Of a stretch of 64,000 nucleotides of DNA, positions 33,854 through 42,129 are shown piece after piece. Below the pieces are notes generated by a model that was not told the origin of the DNA, searched no databases, and worked only from the letters and a program-made list of their open reading frames with translations. The translations under genes were made by a program, and so were the position numbers. Source of the DNA: Thalassolituus alkanivorans (GTDB lineage Bacteria > Pseudomonadota > Gammaproteobacteria > Pseudomonadales > Oceanobacteraceae); the NCBI RefSeq assembly GCF_020447205.1, contig NZ_JAJAEL010000049.1, positions 115,745 to 179,744 on the forward strand. The letters run 5' to 3'. The stretch's first letter is position 1. Every line of letters begins with the position of its first letter.

Positions 33854-36055
33854 ATGCAAATTAAGGTCAATTTTCTCGACAACCTCCGTCTGGAAGCCAA
33901 ATTCGACGACTTTACCGTGGTGGCTGATCAGCCGATCCGCTACAAGGGAGACGGTTCCGCACCGGGGCCGTTTGATTACTTTCTGGCCTCTTCAGCCTTG
34001 TGTGCGGCTTACTTCGTTAAGCTGTACTGCCAGACCCGTGATATCCCGACTGAGAATATCCGCCTGTCGCAGAACAATATCGTCGATCCGGAAAACCGTT
34101 ATAACCAGATCTTCAAGATTCAGGTCGAGCTGCCGGAAGATATCTCCGAGAAAGACCGTCAGGGGATTCTGCGCTCCATTGACCGCTGTACGGTTAAAAA
34201 GGTTGTGCAAACCGGCCCGGAGTTTGTCATTGAGGTGGTCGACAACCTCGACGAAGACGCACAGGCGCTGTTGATGACACTGCCGGCTGACAACGCGGCG
34301 ACCTATATTCCGGGCAAGGATTTACCACTGGAACAGACCATTGCCAATATGTCGGGTAAGCTCGCCGATCTGGGCATGAAAATCGAGATCGCGTCCTGGC
34401 GTAATATCGTACCGAACGTCTGGTCGCTGCATATCCGTGATGCCGATTCGCAGATGTGTTTTACCAATGGTAAAGGCTCCAGCAAAGAAAGTGCGCTGGC
34501 CTCGGCGCTGGGCGAATTTCTTGAGCGTCTGAACTGCAATTTCTTTTATAACGATCAGTTTTTTGGCGAAGAGATCGCTAACGCCAATTTTGTTCATTAC
34601 CCACAGGAGCGCTGGTTTAAACCCGGCCCGAACGATGAACTACCGCAGGAAATTCTCGATGAATACTGTCTGGATATTTATAACCCGGATGGCGAACTGT
34701 GTGGCTCACACCTGTACGATACTAATTCGGGCAATGTTGAACGCGGTATCTGCTCGCTGCCCTATGTGCGTCAGTCTGACGGCGAAACGGTCTATTTCCC
34801 CTCTAATCTGATCGAGAATCTTTTCCTCAGTAACGGCATGAGCGCCGGTAACACCCTGGCTGAAGCACAGGTACAGTGTCTGTCCGAAATTTTTGAGCGG
34901 GCGGTAAAACGCGAAATTCTGGAAAATGAAATCGCGCTGCCGGATGTTCCACAGGACGTGCTGGCGAAATATCCGGGTATTGTTGCCGGTATTCAGGGAT
35001 TGGAAGAGCAGGGCTTTCCGGTTCTGGTAAAAGATGCCTCCCTTGGCGGCCGTTTCCCGGTCATGTGCGTCACCCTGATGAACCCGCGTACCGGCGGTGT
35101 GTTTGCTTCTTTTGGCGCCCACCCGAGTTTTGAAGTAGCGCTGGAGCGCAGCCTGACTGAATTATTACAGGGCCGCAGTTTTGAAGGCTTAAATGATCTG
35201 CCGCAGCCAACCTTTGAAAGCCAGGCCGTGCAGGAGCCGAATAATTTTGTTGAGCACTTTATTGATTCAACCGGGTTGGTGTCCTGGCGCTTTTTCAGTG
35301 CCAAAGCCGATGTCGATTTTGTTGAGTGGGATTTTTCTGCCAATAACGAAAAATCCAATGAAGAAGAGGCGGCCAACCTGTTCGCCATTCTGGAAAAACT
35401 CGGGTTGGAAAGCTATATGGCGGTGTATGACGATTTAGGCGTTAATGCCTGCCGGATTCTGGTGCCAGGGTATTCTGAAGTGTATCCGGTGGAAGACCTG
35501 ATCTGGGATAACACCAATAAAGCGCTGTATTTCCGCGAAGATATTCTTAACCTGCACAGCCTTGATGATGAGCAACTGGAAGATCTGGCTGAGCGTCTGG
35601 AAGAAAGCGGTCTGGATAACTACACCGATATTATTACCCTGATCGGCGTTGAATTTGACGACAACACCGTCTGGGGGCAGCTCACCATTCTGGAACTGAA
35701 ACTGCTGATTTATCTGGCACTGGATCGTCTGGAAGAAGCGAAAGAGCTGACCGAAACCTTCCTGCAGTTTAACGACAATACGGTTGAGCGCGGGCTGTTT
35801 TATCAGGCGCTGAACGTGATGCTGGAAGTGGTGCTTGATGACGAACTGGAGCCTGAAGACTACATCGGCAATTTCCGCCGTATGTACGGTAACGAGCGTA
35901 TGGACGCTGTTGTCGGTTCCATTGAGGGCAGTGTGCGTTTTTACGGTTTAACACCAACCAGTATGCAGCTGGAAGGGCTGGATAAACACCTGCGTTTGAT
36001 TGCCAGCTATAAAAAGCTGCATGCAGCGCGGGCTGCAGCAGCGGGGCTTAATTAA
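33854..36055 (+). CDS. ycaO: OsmC-YcaO fusion protein
   Basis: 733 aa. Residues 1-135 are an OsmC/Ohr-like domain (KVNFLDNLRLEAKFDDFTVV, GPFDYFLASSALCAAYFVKLYC), with cysteines at SSALC and KLYC as in OsmC. Residues about 160-540 are YcaO, an ATP-dependent enzyme of the cyclodehydratase superfamily, with KGSSKESALASALGEFLERL and QVQCLSEIFERAVKREI (cores). The C-terminal about 190 residues form a helical TPR-like domain. E. coli YcaO lacks the OsmC part and helps methylthiolation of ribosomal S12; fusion to OsmC is known in several marine gammaproteobacteria. Stand-alone gene with its own terminator. Confidence 0.9.
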   Translation: MQIKVNFLDNLRLEAKFDDFTVVADQPIRYKGDGSAPGPFDYFLASSALCAAYFVKLYCQTRDIPTENIRLSQNNIVDPENRYNQIFKIQVELPEDISEKDRQGILRSIDRCTVKKVVQTGPEFVIEVVDNLDEDAQALLMTLPADNAATYIPGKDLPLEQTIANMSGKLADLGMKIEIASWRNIVPNVWSLHIRDADSQMCFTNGKGSSKESALASALGEFLERLNCNFFYNDQFFGEEIANANFVHYPQERWFKPGPNDELPQEILDEYCLDIYNPDGELCGSHLYDTNSGNVERGICSLPYVRQSDGETVYFPSNLIENLFLSNGMSAGNTLAEAQVQCLSEIFERAVKREILENEIALPDVPQDVLAKYPGIVAGIQGLEEQGFPVLVKDASLGGRFPVMCVTLMNPRTGGVFASFGAHPSFEVALERSLTELLQGRSFEGLNDLPQPTFESQAVQEPNNFVEHFIDSTGLVSWRFFSAKADVDFVEWDFSANNEKSNEEEAANLFAILEKLGLESYMAVYDDLGVNACRILVPGYSEVYPVEDLIWDNTNKALYFREDILNLHSLDDEQLEDLAERLEESGLDNYTDIITLIGVEFDDNTVWGQLTILELKLLIYLALDRLEEAKELTETFLQFNDNTVERGLFYQALNVMLEVVLDDELEPEDYIGNFRRMYGNERMDAVVGSIEGSVRFYGLTPTSMQLEGLDKHLRLIASYKKLHAARAAAAGLN

Positions 36056-36093
36056 GCACCCGTCATTGCGCTTATATTTATTAATGCCAGACG

Positions 36094-36118
36094 AAAGCCC
36101 TGCAGTGCAGGGCTTTTT
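36094..36118 (+). terminator. intrinsic terminator after ycaO
   Basis: Stem AAAGCCCTGC / GCAGGGCTTT with loop AGT, then T-run. It lies 38 bp after the ycaO stop and 6 bp before the stop of the convergent cobA, so it may serve both strands. Confidence 0.85.
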
Positions 36119-36124
36119 ATATTC

Positions 36125-36973
36125 TCAGGCTACCGCCTGTGCATTCTGCTCAGCCTGCAGTTCTTTATTGCTGCGTGCCATCGCTGCCACTTCCCCGACA
36201 ATAATCAGCCCCGGACCATCGCTCTCGCTTTTCAGATAACGTTCGGCCAGATACGAAAGATCCATCAGTACGCCTTTAAAAACCTGTTGGTTGGCTAACG
36301 TACCGTTGGTGATTAAAGCCACCGGGGTGGATTCGTGCAGGCCTTCCTGCAGCAGTTGGGCGGTAATCGGCCCGGCTTGGCGCAGGCCCATATAAAATAC
36401 CCGGGTTGGATTCTGGCACGGAGAAAATTCGTTAAATTTGCTATGACCGGAATGCAGTACCAGCGCATTGCCGTAATCGCGGTGGGTGAGGGGAATACCG
36501 GCTGCCGCGGCACAGCCTCCGGCGGCGGTAATGCCGGGGACAATATCCACTTCCACGCTGCGCTGTTGCAGGTATTCCATTTCTTCGCCGCCGCGACCAA
36601 AAATAAAAGGATCGCCGCCTTTTAAACGCACCACTCGCTGGTATTTTCCGGCAGCCGATAGTAAGGCTTTATTAATATCCTGCTGCGTCATTTTATGCGC
36701 GCCGCAACGTTTGCCGGTATGAATACGCGCACACTGGCGGGGCAGCAGGGCGAGAATATCGTCAGAAATCAGGCTGTCGTACAGCACCACGTCGGCCTCG
36801 GCGATGACCCGCATAGCTTTTAAGGTCAGCAATTCCGGATCGCCCGGACCGGCGCCGACCAGCCAGACTTTTCCTGAACCTTTCTGCTCTTTGCTGCCTG
36901 GTGGATTGGTCAGTTTGGATGCATGCAAAGAGGACGCACGTTTTACCGGATTTTTTGCCTGTATTGTCATCAT
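36125..36973 (-). CDS. cobA: uroporphyrinogen-III C-methyltransferase (SUMT)
   Basis: 282 aa. Makes precorrin-2 for siroheme, the cofactor of NirB. SUMT motifs: VWLVGAGPGDPELLTLKA, VVLYDSLISDDIL, GKRCGAHKMTQQDIN, VVRLKGGDPFIFGRGGEE and VPGITAAGGCAAAAGIPLTHRD (cores). The N-terminal 30 residues are a basic, low-complexity extension. ATG at 36973 overlaps the nasA TAA by one base (TAATG), so the reductase and cofactor enzyme are made together. It lacks the CysG oxidase/chelatase domains, so those steps must come from elsewhere in the genome. Confidence 0.93.
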   Translation of the reverse strand: MMTIQAKNPVKRASSLHASKLTNPPGSKEQKGSGKVWLVGAGPGDPELLTLKAMRVIAEADVVLYDSLISDDILALLPRQCARIHTGKRCGAHKMTQQDINKALLSAAGKYQRVVRLKGGDPFIFGRGGEEMEYLQQRSVEVDIVPGITAAGGCAAAAGIPLTHRDYGNALVLHSGHSKFNEFSPCQNPTRVFYMGLRQAGPITAQLLQEGLHESTPVALITNGTLANQQVFKGVLMDLSYLAERYLKSESDGPGLIIVGEVAAMARSNKELQAEQNAQAVA

Positions 36974-39729
36974 TATAATTCCACTGCAGTGCAGGCCGCG
37001 TCGCTGAACAGGGCTGCAGGTTGTGTATCGCTACCGGCGCTGTGGCTGGCCAGCAGGGTTTTTAATTCGGGAATGCAGGAGCCGCAATTGGTGCCGCAAC
37101 GCAGAGCCTTGCCCAGTGCGTCGCTACTATCGCAACCGTTATTAATGGCCTGAATAATCTGTTTTTCACCGATCTGGAAGCAGGAGCACACAATAGCGCC
37201 ATGATCCGGGGCATCAGCCGGTTGGCCGGCAAGCAGAGCACGGCGCTGCTGGCTGCTCAGTTCGCTCTGGGCAAAGCATTCGGTCAGCCACTGACGATTA
37301 CTGAACTGCAGATCTTTATGAACAAAAATGACGGCTTCAAGCTGGTTATTAACAATCAGAACATGGCGGTAATGTTGCTGAGCGGGGTCACTCAGCGTTA
37401 ACCACTGGCCTTTTAACGGTTGGTCCGGCAGCCGCTGACGCAGAGCATCGACAAACTGGCCGGCATCGCCCTGACCGGCCACTTCGTAGACCATGCCAGG
37501 ATTATGGATGTCGTCGCCAAACACACCGCAGGCCCAGTAAGCGCAATCCGGTGTACCGATATCACGGCGGCTTAACACAAAGCCCTGCCACCCGGGGCGG
37601 AAAGGCTCGGCATTAACCGCACTGTATTTCAGTTCCGGCTGACCGGAGATGGCGTCCACGCTGTTGTCGGTCAGGGTGCCCATGCGTGCGGCACTGGCGT
37701 AACGGCTGGTCCAGTGCATGGGTACAAATATTTCGCCGGTGCGTTGGTTATCACTGATATGGGCACGCAGCAGCAGGCTGCCACGGGGGTTGAATATCCG
37801 TACCAGTGAGCCGTCTTCAATCCCGCGCAGGGCGGCATCCCGCGGGTGAATATCGGTATAAGGTTCGCTGATATGCTGTGCCAGCCTCGGTGCTTTACCG
37901 GTGCGGGTCATGGTGTGCCAGTGATCGCGTACACGGCCGGTGTTCATAATCAGATCGCCGCCAGTGCGGGGGACTGGCAGTTCGGGGGCAACGGCAATAA
38001 AGCGTGCTTTACCGTTATCGGTATAGAAGCGACGGTCATCAAAAAAGCGCTGACGCCCCTGCGGATATTGCGCATTCACCGGCCACTGTACCGGTGCCAT
38101 GGCGTCGTACTGCGCGCGGCTCATACCGCTTAATCCGCTTAAATCAAAATCACGGCTGCCGTTATTTTCAAATGCCGAGAGTCTCGCATGTTCGTCAAAA
38201 ATATCGGCCGGATGGCTGTAGTTAAATGCATCTGCATGACCCAGAGCATGGGCCACCTGGGTGACAATCCACCAGTCGGGCATGGCTTCCCCCGGTGGCG
38301 GCAGAAAACCGCGCTGACGTGAAATCCGGCGTTCGGAGTTGGTGACGGTGCCGTTTTTTTCGCCCCAGCTGGCTGCTGGCAGCAATACATGGGCAGCGGC
38401 AGCAGTATCGGTATCGGCCATGCAATCGGAAACCACCACCAGTTCGCAGTGTTTGAGCGCTTCTTTTACATCGTCGGCATCGGGCATGCTGACCAGCGGG
38501 TTGGTGGACATAATCCACAGAAATTTGATCTCGCCGCGTTTAACTGCCTGAAACAGGTCAACGGCTTTCAGGCCCGGACGTTCGGCCAGATTGGGTGCCT
38601 GCCAGAAGCGCCGTACCCGGTCGCGCTCGGCAGCGGAAAAATCCATATGCGCAGCCAGCTGATTAGCCAGTCCGCCCACTTCACGGCCGCCCATAGCATT
38701 GGGCTGACCGGTAATGGAAAAGGGCGTGGCGCCGGGTTTACCAATACGGCCGGTGGCTAAATGCACATTGATGATGGCATTGCCTTTATCGGTGCCGGTC
38801 GCGCTCTGGTTAATACCCTGAGAATAAAAAGTAACCGTGCGTGGGGTATCGGCAAACCAATGAAAGAACTGCGCCAGATCTGAGGCTTCTATATCCAGCT
38901 GGCCGGCAACGTCTTTTAGGCTGCGGCATTGTTGCCGTGCGGTCTCCAGCGCGCTGCCAAAACCTTCGGTATGCAGGGCGATAAAATGGTGGTCGAGGCT
39001 ATTGGTTTCACCGAGATACGCCAGCAGGGCGGTAAACAGAAAAGCATCGCTGCCGGGACGGATAGCCAGATGCAGGTCGGCGAGATCACAGGTGGCGGTG
39101 CGGCGCGGATCAATCACCACCACTTTCATATCCGGGTTGGCTTTTTTCGCGGCCACCATGCGTTGATACAAAACGGGGTGGGCCCATGCCGCATTGGAGC
39201 CGGTGAGAACCAGCAGGTCGGCCTGCTCTAAATCTTCGTAGCAGCCGGGTACTGTGTCGGAGCCAAACGCACGCTTATAGGAGGCAACGGCCGAGGCCAT
39301 GCACAGACGGGAGTTGGTATCCATATTGGCGCTGCCGATAAAGCCCTTCATCAGCTTATTGGCAACGTAATAATCTTCGGTCAGCAGCTGGCCGGAGCCA
39401 TAAAAAGCAACGGCATCTGGCCCATGGGTATGAATCACCTGCTGAATTTTATCGGCAATAAGATTGATGGCCTGGCTCCAGCTGCTGCGCTGGCCGTTCA
39501 TGAGCGGATACATCAGGCGGCCGTTATGGCTGATGGTTTCATGCAGCGCTGAACCTTTTACGCACAAGCGGCCGAAGTTAGACGGATGACGGCTGTCTCC
39601 GGCGACCGGTAACAGCTGTCCATTCTGCTGGCTGATATCAACGCCACAGCCAACACCGCAGTAAGGGCAGGTGGTCTGCGTTTGCTGTGTGGCGGTTAAC
39701 GGCGTTGCTGTCTGCTCAATGGCGCTCAT
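36973..39729 (-). CDS. nasA: assimilatory nitrate reductase catalytic subunit
   Basis: 918 aa from ATG 39729. Reduces nitrate to nitrite in the cytoplasm. N-terminal [4Fe-4S] site CPYCGVGCGVD...LCVKG; molybdopterin domains with GSGQLLTEDYYVANKLMKG, MDTNSRLCMASAVA and ITGQPNAMGGREVGGLANQL (cores); C-terminal BFD-like [2Fe-2S] domain (about 840-900) with CSCFQIGEKQ and CGTNCGSCIPEL. This is the NasC/NarB-like form that takes electrons from a separate flavoprotein, probably the FAD reductase at 51.8-53.1 kb. Its leader carries an ANTAR-type antitermination element. The longer reading to 39792 would cover the leader terminator and is rejected. Confidence 0.95.
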   Translation of the reverse strand: MSAIEQTATPLTATQQTQTTCPYCGVGCGVDISQQNGQLLPVAGDSRHPSNFGRLCVKGSALHETISHNGRLMYPLMNGQRSSWSQAINLIADKIQQVIHTHGPDAVAFYGSGQLLTEDYYVANKLMKGFIGSANMDTNSRLCMASAVASYKRAFGSDTVPGCYEDLEQADLLVLTGSNAAWAHPVLYQRMVAAKKANPDMKVVVIDPRRTATCDLADLHLAIRPGSDAFLFTALLAYLGETNSLDHHFIALHTEGFGSALETARQQCRSLKDVAGQLDIEASDLAQFFHWFADTPRTVTFYSQGINQSATGTDKGNAIINVHLATGRIGKPGATPFSITGQPNAMGGREVGGLANQLAAHMDFSAAERDRVRRFWQAPNLAERPGLKAVDLFQAVKRGEIKFLWIMSTNPLVSMPDADDVKEALKHCELVVVSDCMADTDTAAAAHVLLPAASWGEKNGTVTNSERRISRQRGFLPPPGEAMPDWWIVTQVAHALGHADAFNYSHPADIFDEHARLSAFENNGSRDFDLSGLSGMSRAQYDAMAPVQWPVNAQYPQGRQRFFDDRRFYTDNGKARFIAVAPELPVPRTGGDLIMNTGRVRDHWHTMTRTGKAPRLAQHISEPYTDIHPRDAALRGIEDGSLVRIFNPRGSLLLRAHISDNQRTGEIFVPMHWTSRYASAARMGTLTDNSVDAISGQPELKYSAVNAEPFRPGWQGFVLSRRDIGTPDCAYWACGVFGDDIHNPGMVYEVAGQGDAGQFVDALRQRLPDQPLKGQWLTLSDPAQQHYRHVLIVNNQLEAVIFVHKDLQFSNRQWLTECFAQSELSSQQRRALLAGQPADAPDHGAIVCSCFQIGEKQIIQAINNGCDSSDALGKALRCGTNCGSCIPELKTLLASHSAGSDTQPAALFSDAACTAVEL

Positions 39730-39753
39730 TGGCAATCCACTCTGAAAAATCCC

Positions 39754-39790
39754 AAAAAAAAGCGCCCACAGGTTTTTACCTGTGAGCGCC
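39754..39790 (-). terminator. leader terminator upstream of nasA
   Basis: On the minus strand: GGCGCTCACAGGT pairs with ACCTGTGGGCGC around AAAA, followed by eight T, and ends 25 bases before the nasA ATG. Its left arm overlaps the second hexaloop hairpin, so the two folds exclude each other. Confidence 0.9.
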
Positions 39791-39798
39791 AATGCTCA
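39783..39798 (-). promoter_or_regulatory. ANTAR hexaloop hairpin P2 of the nasA leader
   Basis: Minus-strand stem TGAGC / GCTCA with hexaloop ATTGGC (A at position 1, G at 4). The 3' arm is also the terminator's left arm, as in NasR-controlled leaders of Klebsiella. Confidence 0.8.
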
Positions 39799-39855
39799 TT
39801 CTGCACAACATACGTTTCGTCGCGACAGGCCTTGTAAGCGCTGTGTATGACGGTT

Positions 39856-39873
39856 GGCATCTGCGTTGATGCC
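39856..39873 (-). promoter_or_regulatory. ANTAR hexaloop hairpin P1 of the nasA leader
   Basis: Minus-strand stem GGCATC / GATGCC with hexaloop AACGCA (A1, G4). Together with P2, 57 nt downstream, it forms the dual-hexaloop signature bound by ANTAR proteins. Confidence 0.8.
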
Positions 39874-39913
39874 GGAAACGGCCTGATAGTGGCAGCTTCG
39901 TTATTCAAGACAA

Positions 39914-39929
39914 TTCAAGATAAGTGCCA
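39914..39929 (-). promoter_or_regulatory. probable sigma-54 promoter of nasA
   Basis: Minus-strand TGGCACTTATCTTGAA: perfect -24 TGGCAC, spacing right, but the -12 element is TTGA rather than TTGC. Weaker than the nirB, nrtA and nasR copies. It would start a leader of about 170 nt that includes P1, P2 and the terminator. Confidence 0.55.
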
Positions 39930-40208
39930 ACCCTGCGGGCAAACCTGAAAAATAACAGCAAAGGCGCAGAATGGATCATCTGTGCGGGGCGGCACAGTAT
40001 TCCGTCGGCCGGTATTGATTCGGCAAAGAATAAAAATGCGTTTTAGCGGAGCGCGGATTGGTCTTTATGACTCAAATTGGTGCGAAGGTGCCTGTGATTT
40101 AGCAGGCACTGCCTGAGTTTGCGCTATAAGCAGGCAGAATCGTTGCTACACTCTGAAGATCGGCTCCAGGTGTGCCGGATCAATTTGTACAGAAAGGCCC
40201 GGTATGCG
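39930..40208. other. rest of the nasA/GGDEF intergenic region
   Basis: No gene. It is the shared upstream region of nasA and the GGDEF gene. At 40075-40092 a TTGGTGCGAAGGTGCC pair of TGGTGC-like half-sites lies about 150 bp before the sigma-54 site, where an NtrC-type enhancer might be; this is weak evidence. Confidence 0.35.
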
Positions 40209-41552
40209 ATGACTGACGAAATAAATAACCCCGGAATAAAGCGACTGCTCGCCGAAATCCCTTTGCTGAATCGCCGTATTCAGCACTATCAGCCGGGTAT
40301 GCCGATCACCATTCTGGCGTTCGGTACTGGTACTGTACCGCCATCTCTGGCAGAAAAAATCCGTGCGGCGGGTTACCGGCTGAAAGAAGTGGAATCCATA
40401 TCGCACCTGCTGCATCACGAAGGTAATAACACCTGCGCCCTGATTGTTAATCTTGATTCTCTTAACGATAAGCAGCAGCAGCGTGTACTGCAGCTGGCGC
40501 AGAAGAATCTGCATCTGCCGGTGCTGGCCATCAGCACTGCCAGCGGACTGGAAGAACGCATTATTGCCATCCGCATGGGGGCTCAGGCTTTTATTACCAC
40601 GCCGGTTAACGATGATCAGGTTCTGGCGGAGATTAATGCCCTGACCGAACGCTATGAACGCGACCCTTATCAGGTTCTGATTGTTGATGATCAGCCTTCT
40701 GTCGCCGAGTTTCTTTCCTCCACTCTGCAGGATGCGGGCTTTCATACCTATGTGATTACCCAGCCAATGAGTGAGCTGATGCCGTATCTGCAGAATCATA
40801 TTCCTGATCTGATTCTGCTCGATTTGTATATGCCCGGTATCAGTGGTCAGGAGCTGGCGGGGGTAATCCGCCAGCAGGATAATCTGATCAGCGTGCCTAT
40901 TGTTTTCCTGTCCAACGAAATCAGCCCCAAAGTTCAGGTGCAGGCCATGTGTACCGGCGCCGATGTCTTTTTAAGCAAACCGGTGCAGCCGGTTGACCTG
41001 TTGTTTGCCGTAGAATCGCGAATCCGCCGCGGCCGTATGGTACGTAATCTGGTGACTCGTGATTCGCTGACCGCGCTGCTGAACCGGCGTGAATCCATGC
41101 GCCGCCTGCAGGAAGAGGTGCTGCGCTGTCAGCGTTATGGCAATAAACTGTGCGTTGCGCTGCTCGATCTGGACCGTTTTAAGCGTATTAACGATACCTA
41201 TGGTCATGCCGTCGGTGACCGTGTCATCAAACATTTTTCTTTGCAGTTAAAAAACAGCCTGCGTGACGGCGATATTATTGGCCGTATTGGTGGGGAAGAA
41301 TTTATGGTGGTGCTGCCGGAAACGACGCTGGCGGTTGCCCGGCGGACTTTTGAACGGCTGGCCGAAGAACTGCGCGAGAACCCGTTCAGTGATTTTTCCT
41401 ATACATTTTCTGGCGGGCTGGTACGTTGCTTACCCGGCGTTATGGAAGATGCCCTGCTGGAGCAGGCGGACGTGGCATTATATGAAGCCAAAGCCGCTGG
41501 TCGTGATCAGATTGTGTGTGTTGAGCAGCCGGCGGCATCCGGACACGGATAA
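40209..41552 (+). CDS. diguanylate cyclase with two receiver domains
   Basis: 447 aa from ATG 40209 (AGAAAGG upstream). First receiver-like domain (about 18-140; ITILAFGTGTVPPSL, ALIVNLDSLND) is degenerate; the second (about 150-270) is canonical: LIVDDQPSV, phospho-acceptor Asp in LILLDLYMPG, Ser in IVFLSNE and Lys in FLSKPVQP. A GGDEF domain follows with active site GRIGGEEF and an inhibitory RxxD site (RDGD) five residues before it, so it should make c-di-GMP and be product-inhibited. The partner kinase is not adjacent. It stands between nasA and nirB but shows no operon link. Confidence 0.9.
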   Translation: MTDEINNPGIKRLLAEIPLLNRRIQHYQPGMPITILAFGTGTVPPSLAEKIRAAGYRLKEVESISHLLHHEGNNTCALIVNLDSLNDKQQQRVLQLAQKNLHLPVLAISTASGLEERIIAIRMGAQAFITTPVNDDQVLAEINALTERYERDPYQVLIVDDQPSVAEFLSSTLQDAGFHTYVITQPMSELMPYLQNHIPDLILLDLYMPGISGQELAGVIRQQDNLISVPIVFLSNEISPKVQVQAMCTGADVFLSKPVQPVDLLFAVESRIRRGRMVRNLVTRDSLTALLNRRESMRRLQEEVLRCQRYGNKLCVALLDLDRFKRINDTYGHAVGDRVIKHFSLQLKNSLRDGDIIGRIGGEEFMVVLPETTLAVARRTFERLAEELRENPFSDFSYTFSGGLVRCLPGVMEDALLEQADVALYEAKAAGRDQIVCVEQPAASGHG

Positions 41553-41621
41553 AAAAGCCACACGCGGAATGTCCAGGGTCTGTTTAATTGGTATTAACAG
41601 GCCCTGGCACCCGGTGTGGCG
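41549..41621 (-). terminator. minus-strand-oriented terminator-like hairpin behind the GGDEF gene
   Basis: Read on the minus strand, outer arms GCCACAC and GTGTGGC enclose a long inner stem (CCAGGGCCTGTT with AAACAGACCCTGG, with small bulges), and the outer stem is followed at once by six T. On the plus strand there is no T-tract. No minus-strand gene ends here. Confidence 0.5.
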
Positions 41622-42009
41622 AGTGCGCGAATCCGCTTCACAGAGTGAGCGTTTAACGGCCTGAGCATCGCAGGAATCCAATCTCAGCGCAGCCCCTTCT
41701 GTTACTCTTGCCTGCCAATCATGTCATTGTTTCTATGCTTGTCTCATACCCAGCCTATGGCTTTACCTCTTTTGCACTTTTTTATTCCGGCTTGTCTTTC
41801 ACTGGTACCGTTGTCTGGCATCTGAACGGTGCTGCGGCGGATCTTTTTGTGCAACCCTTACCGTAAATCTTCGCCCGGGATCGTTATTGCCCTTAATAAG
41901 GGCAGATCGCGCTTTATCCGATATTTTCTGGTGCACTTTCCCTGCATAAAACCCGATCCGGCGCCATAAACAGGCTGTTGATTGCTGAAAACAGGGCAAA
42001 TTTATTCTT
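41553..42009. other. intergenic region before the nirB promoter
   Basis: About 460 bp without a convincing gene. It contains the minus-strand hairpin at 41549-41621. A TGGTGCAC half-site at 41928-41935 lies roughly 80 bp before the sigma-54 promoter and could be part of an NtrC-type enhancer. Short open frames here lack ribosome sites and family sequence. Confidence 0.45.
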
Positions 42010-42026
42010 TGGCATTCATGTTGCTA
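42010..42026 (+). promoter_or_regulatory. sigma-54 promoter of nirB
   Basis: TGGCATTCATGTTGCTA: GG and GC separated by exactly 10 bases, matching TGGCAC-N5-TTGC at all but one key base. Transcription would begin near 42037, just before the leader hairpin. Confidence 0.7.
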
Positions 42027-42040
42027 AACCCCTTGTGATG

Positions 42041-42070
42041 TTTTCGCACTGCAACGGCGTGGTGTGAAAA
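42041..42070 (+). promoter_or_regulatory. ANTAR-type hexaloop hairpin in the nirB leader
   Basis: 12-bp stem (three G-U pairs) TTTTCGCACTGC / GTGGTGTGAAAA with hexaloop AACGGC at 42053-42058 (A1, G4). The loop is close to AACGCA and AATGGC of the nasA and nrtA P1 hairpins. A possible P2, GC-AACGAT-GC at 42075-42084, follows directly but has only two base pairs. No terminator lies between here and nirB. Confidence 0.6.
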
Positions 42071-42105
42071 TAGAGCAACGATGCAAATACAGGAGAAATC
42101 AGATT

Positions 42106-42117
42106 ATGACCCGATAG
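42106..42117 (+). other. possible leader mini-ORF (Met-Thr-Arg)
   Basis: ATG ACC CGA TAG, 12 bp before the nirB ATG, with AGGAG at 42091-42095 in front. nirB has its own GAGG at 42119-42122. The AGGAG is better suited to the mini-ORF than to nirB. Confidence 0.3.
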
Positions 42118-42129
42118 CGAGGCCATCCC

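Noticed and set aside
39729-39792. Longer N terminus of NasA, and of NrtA (57790-57898)
   Set aside because: Both extensions read through leader terminators and hexaloop hairpins; the shorter starts have ribosome sites and family-like N termini.
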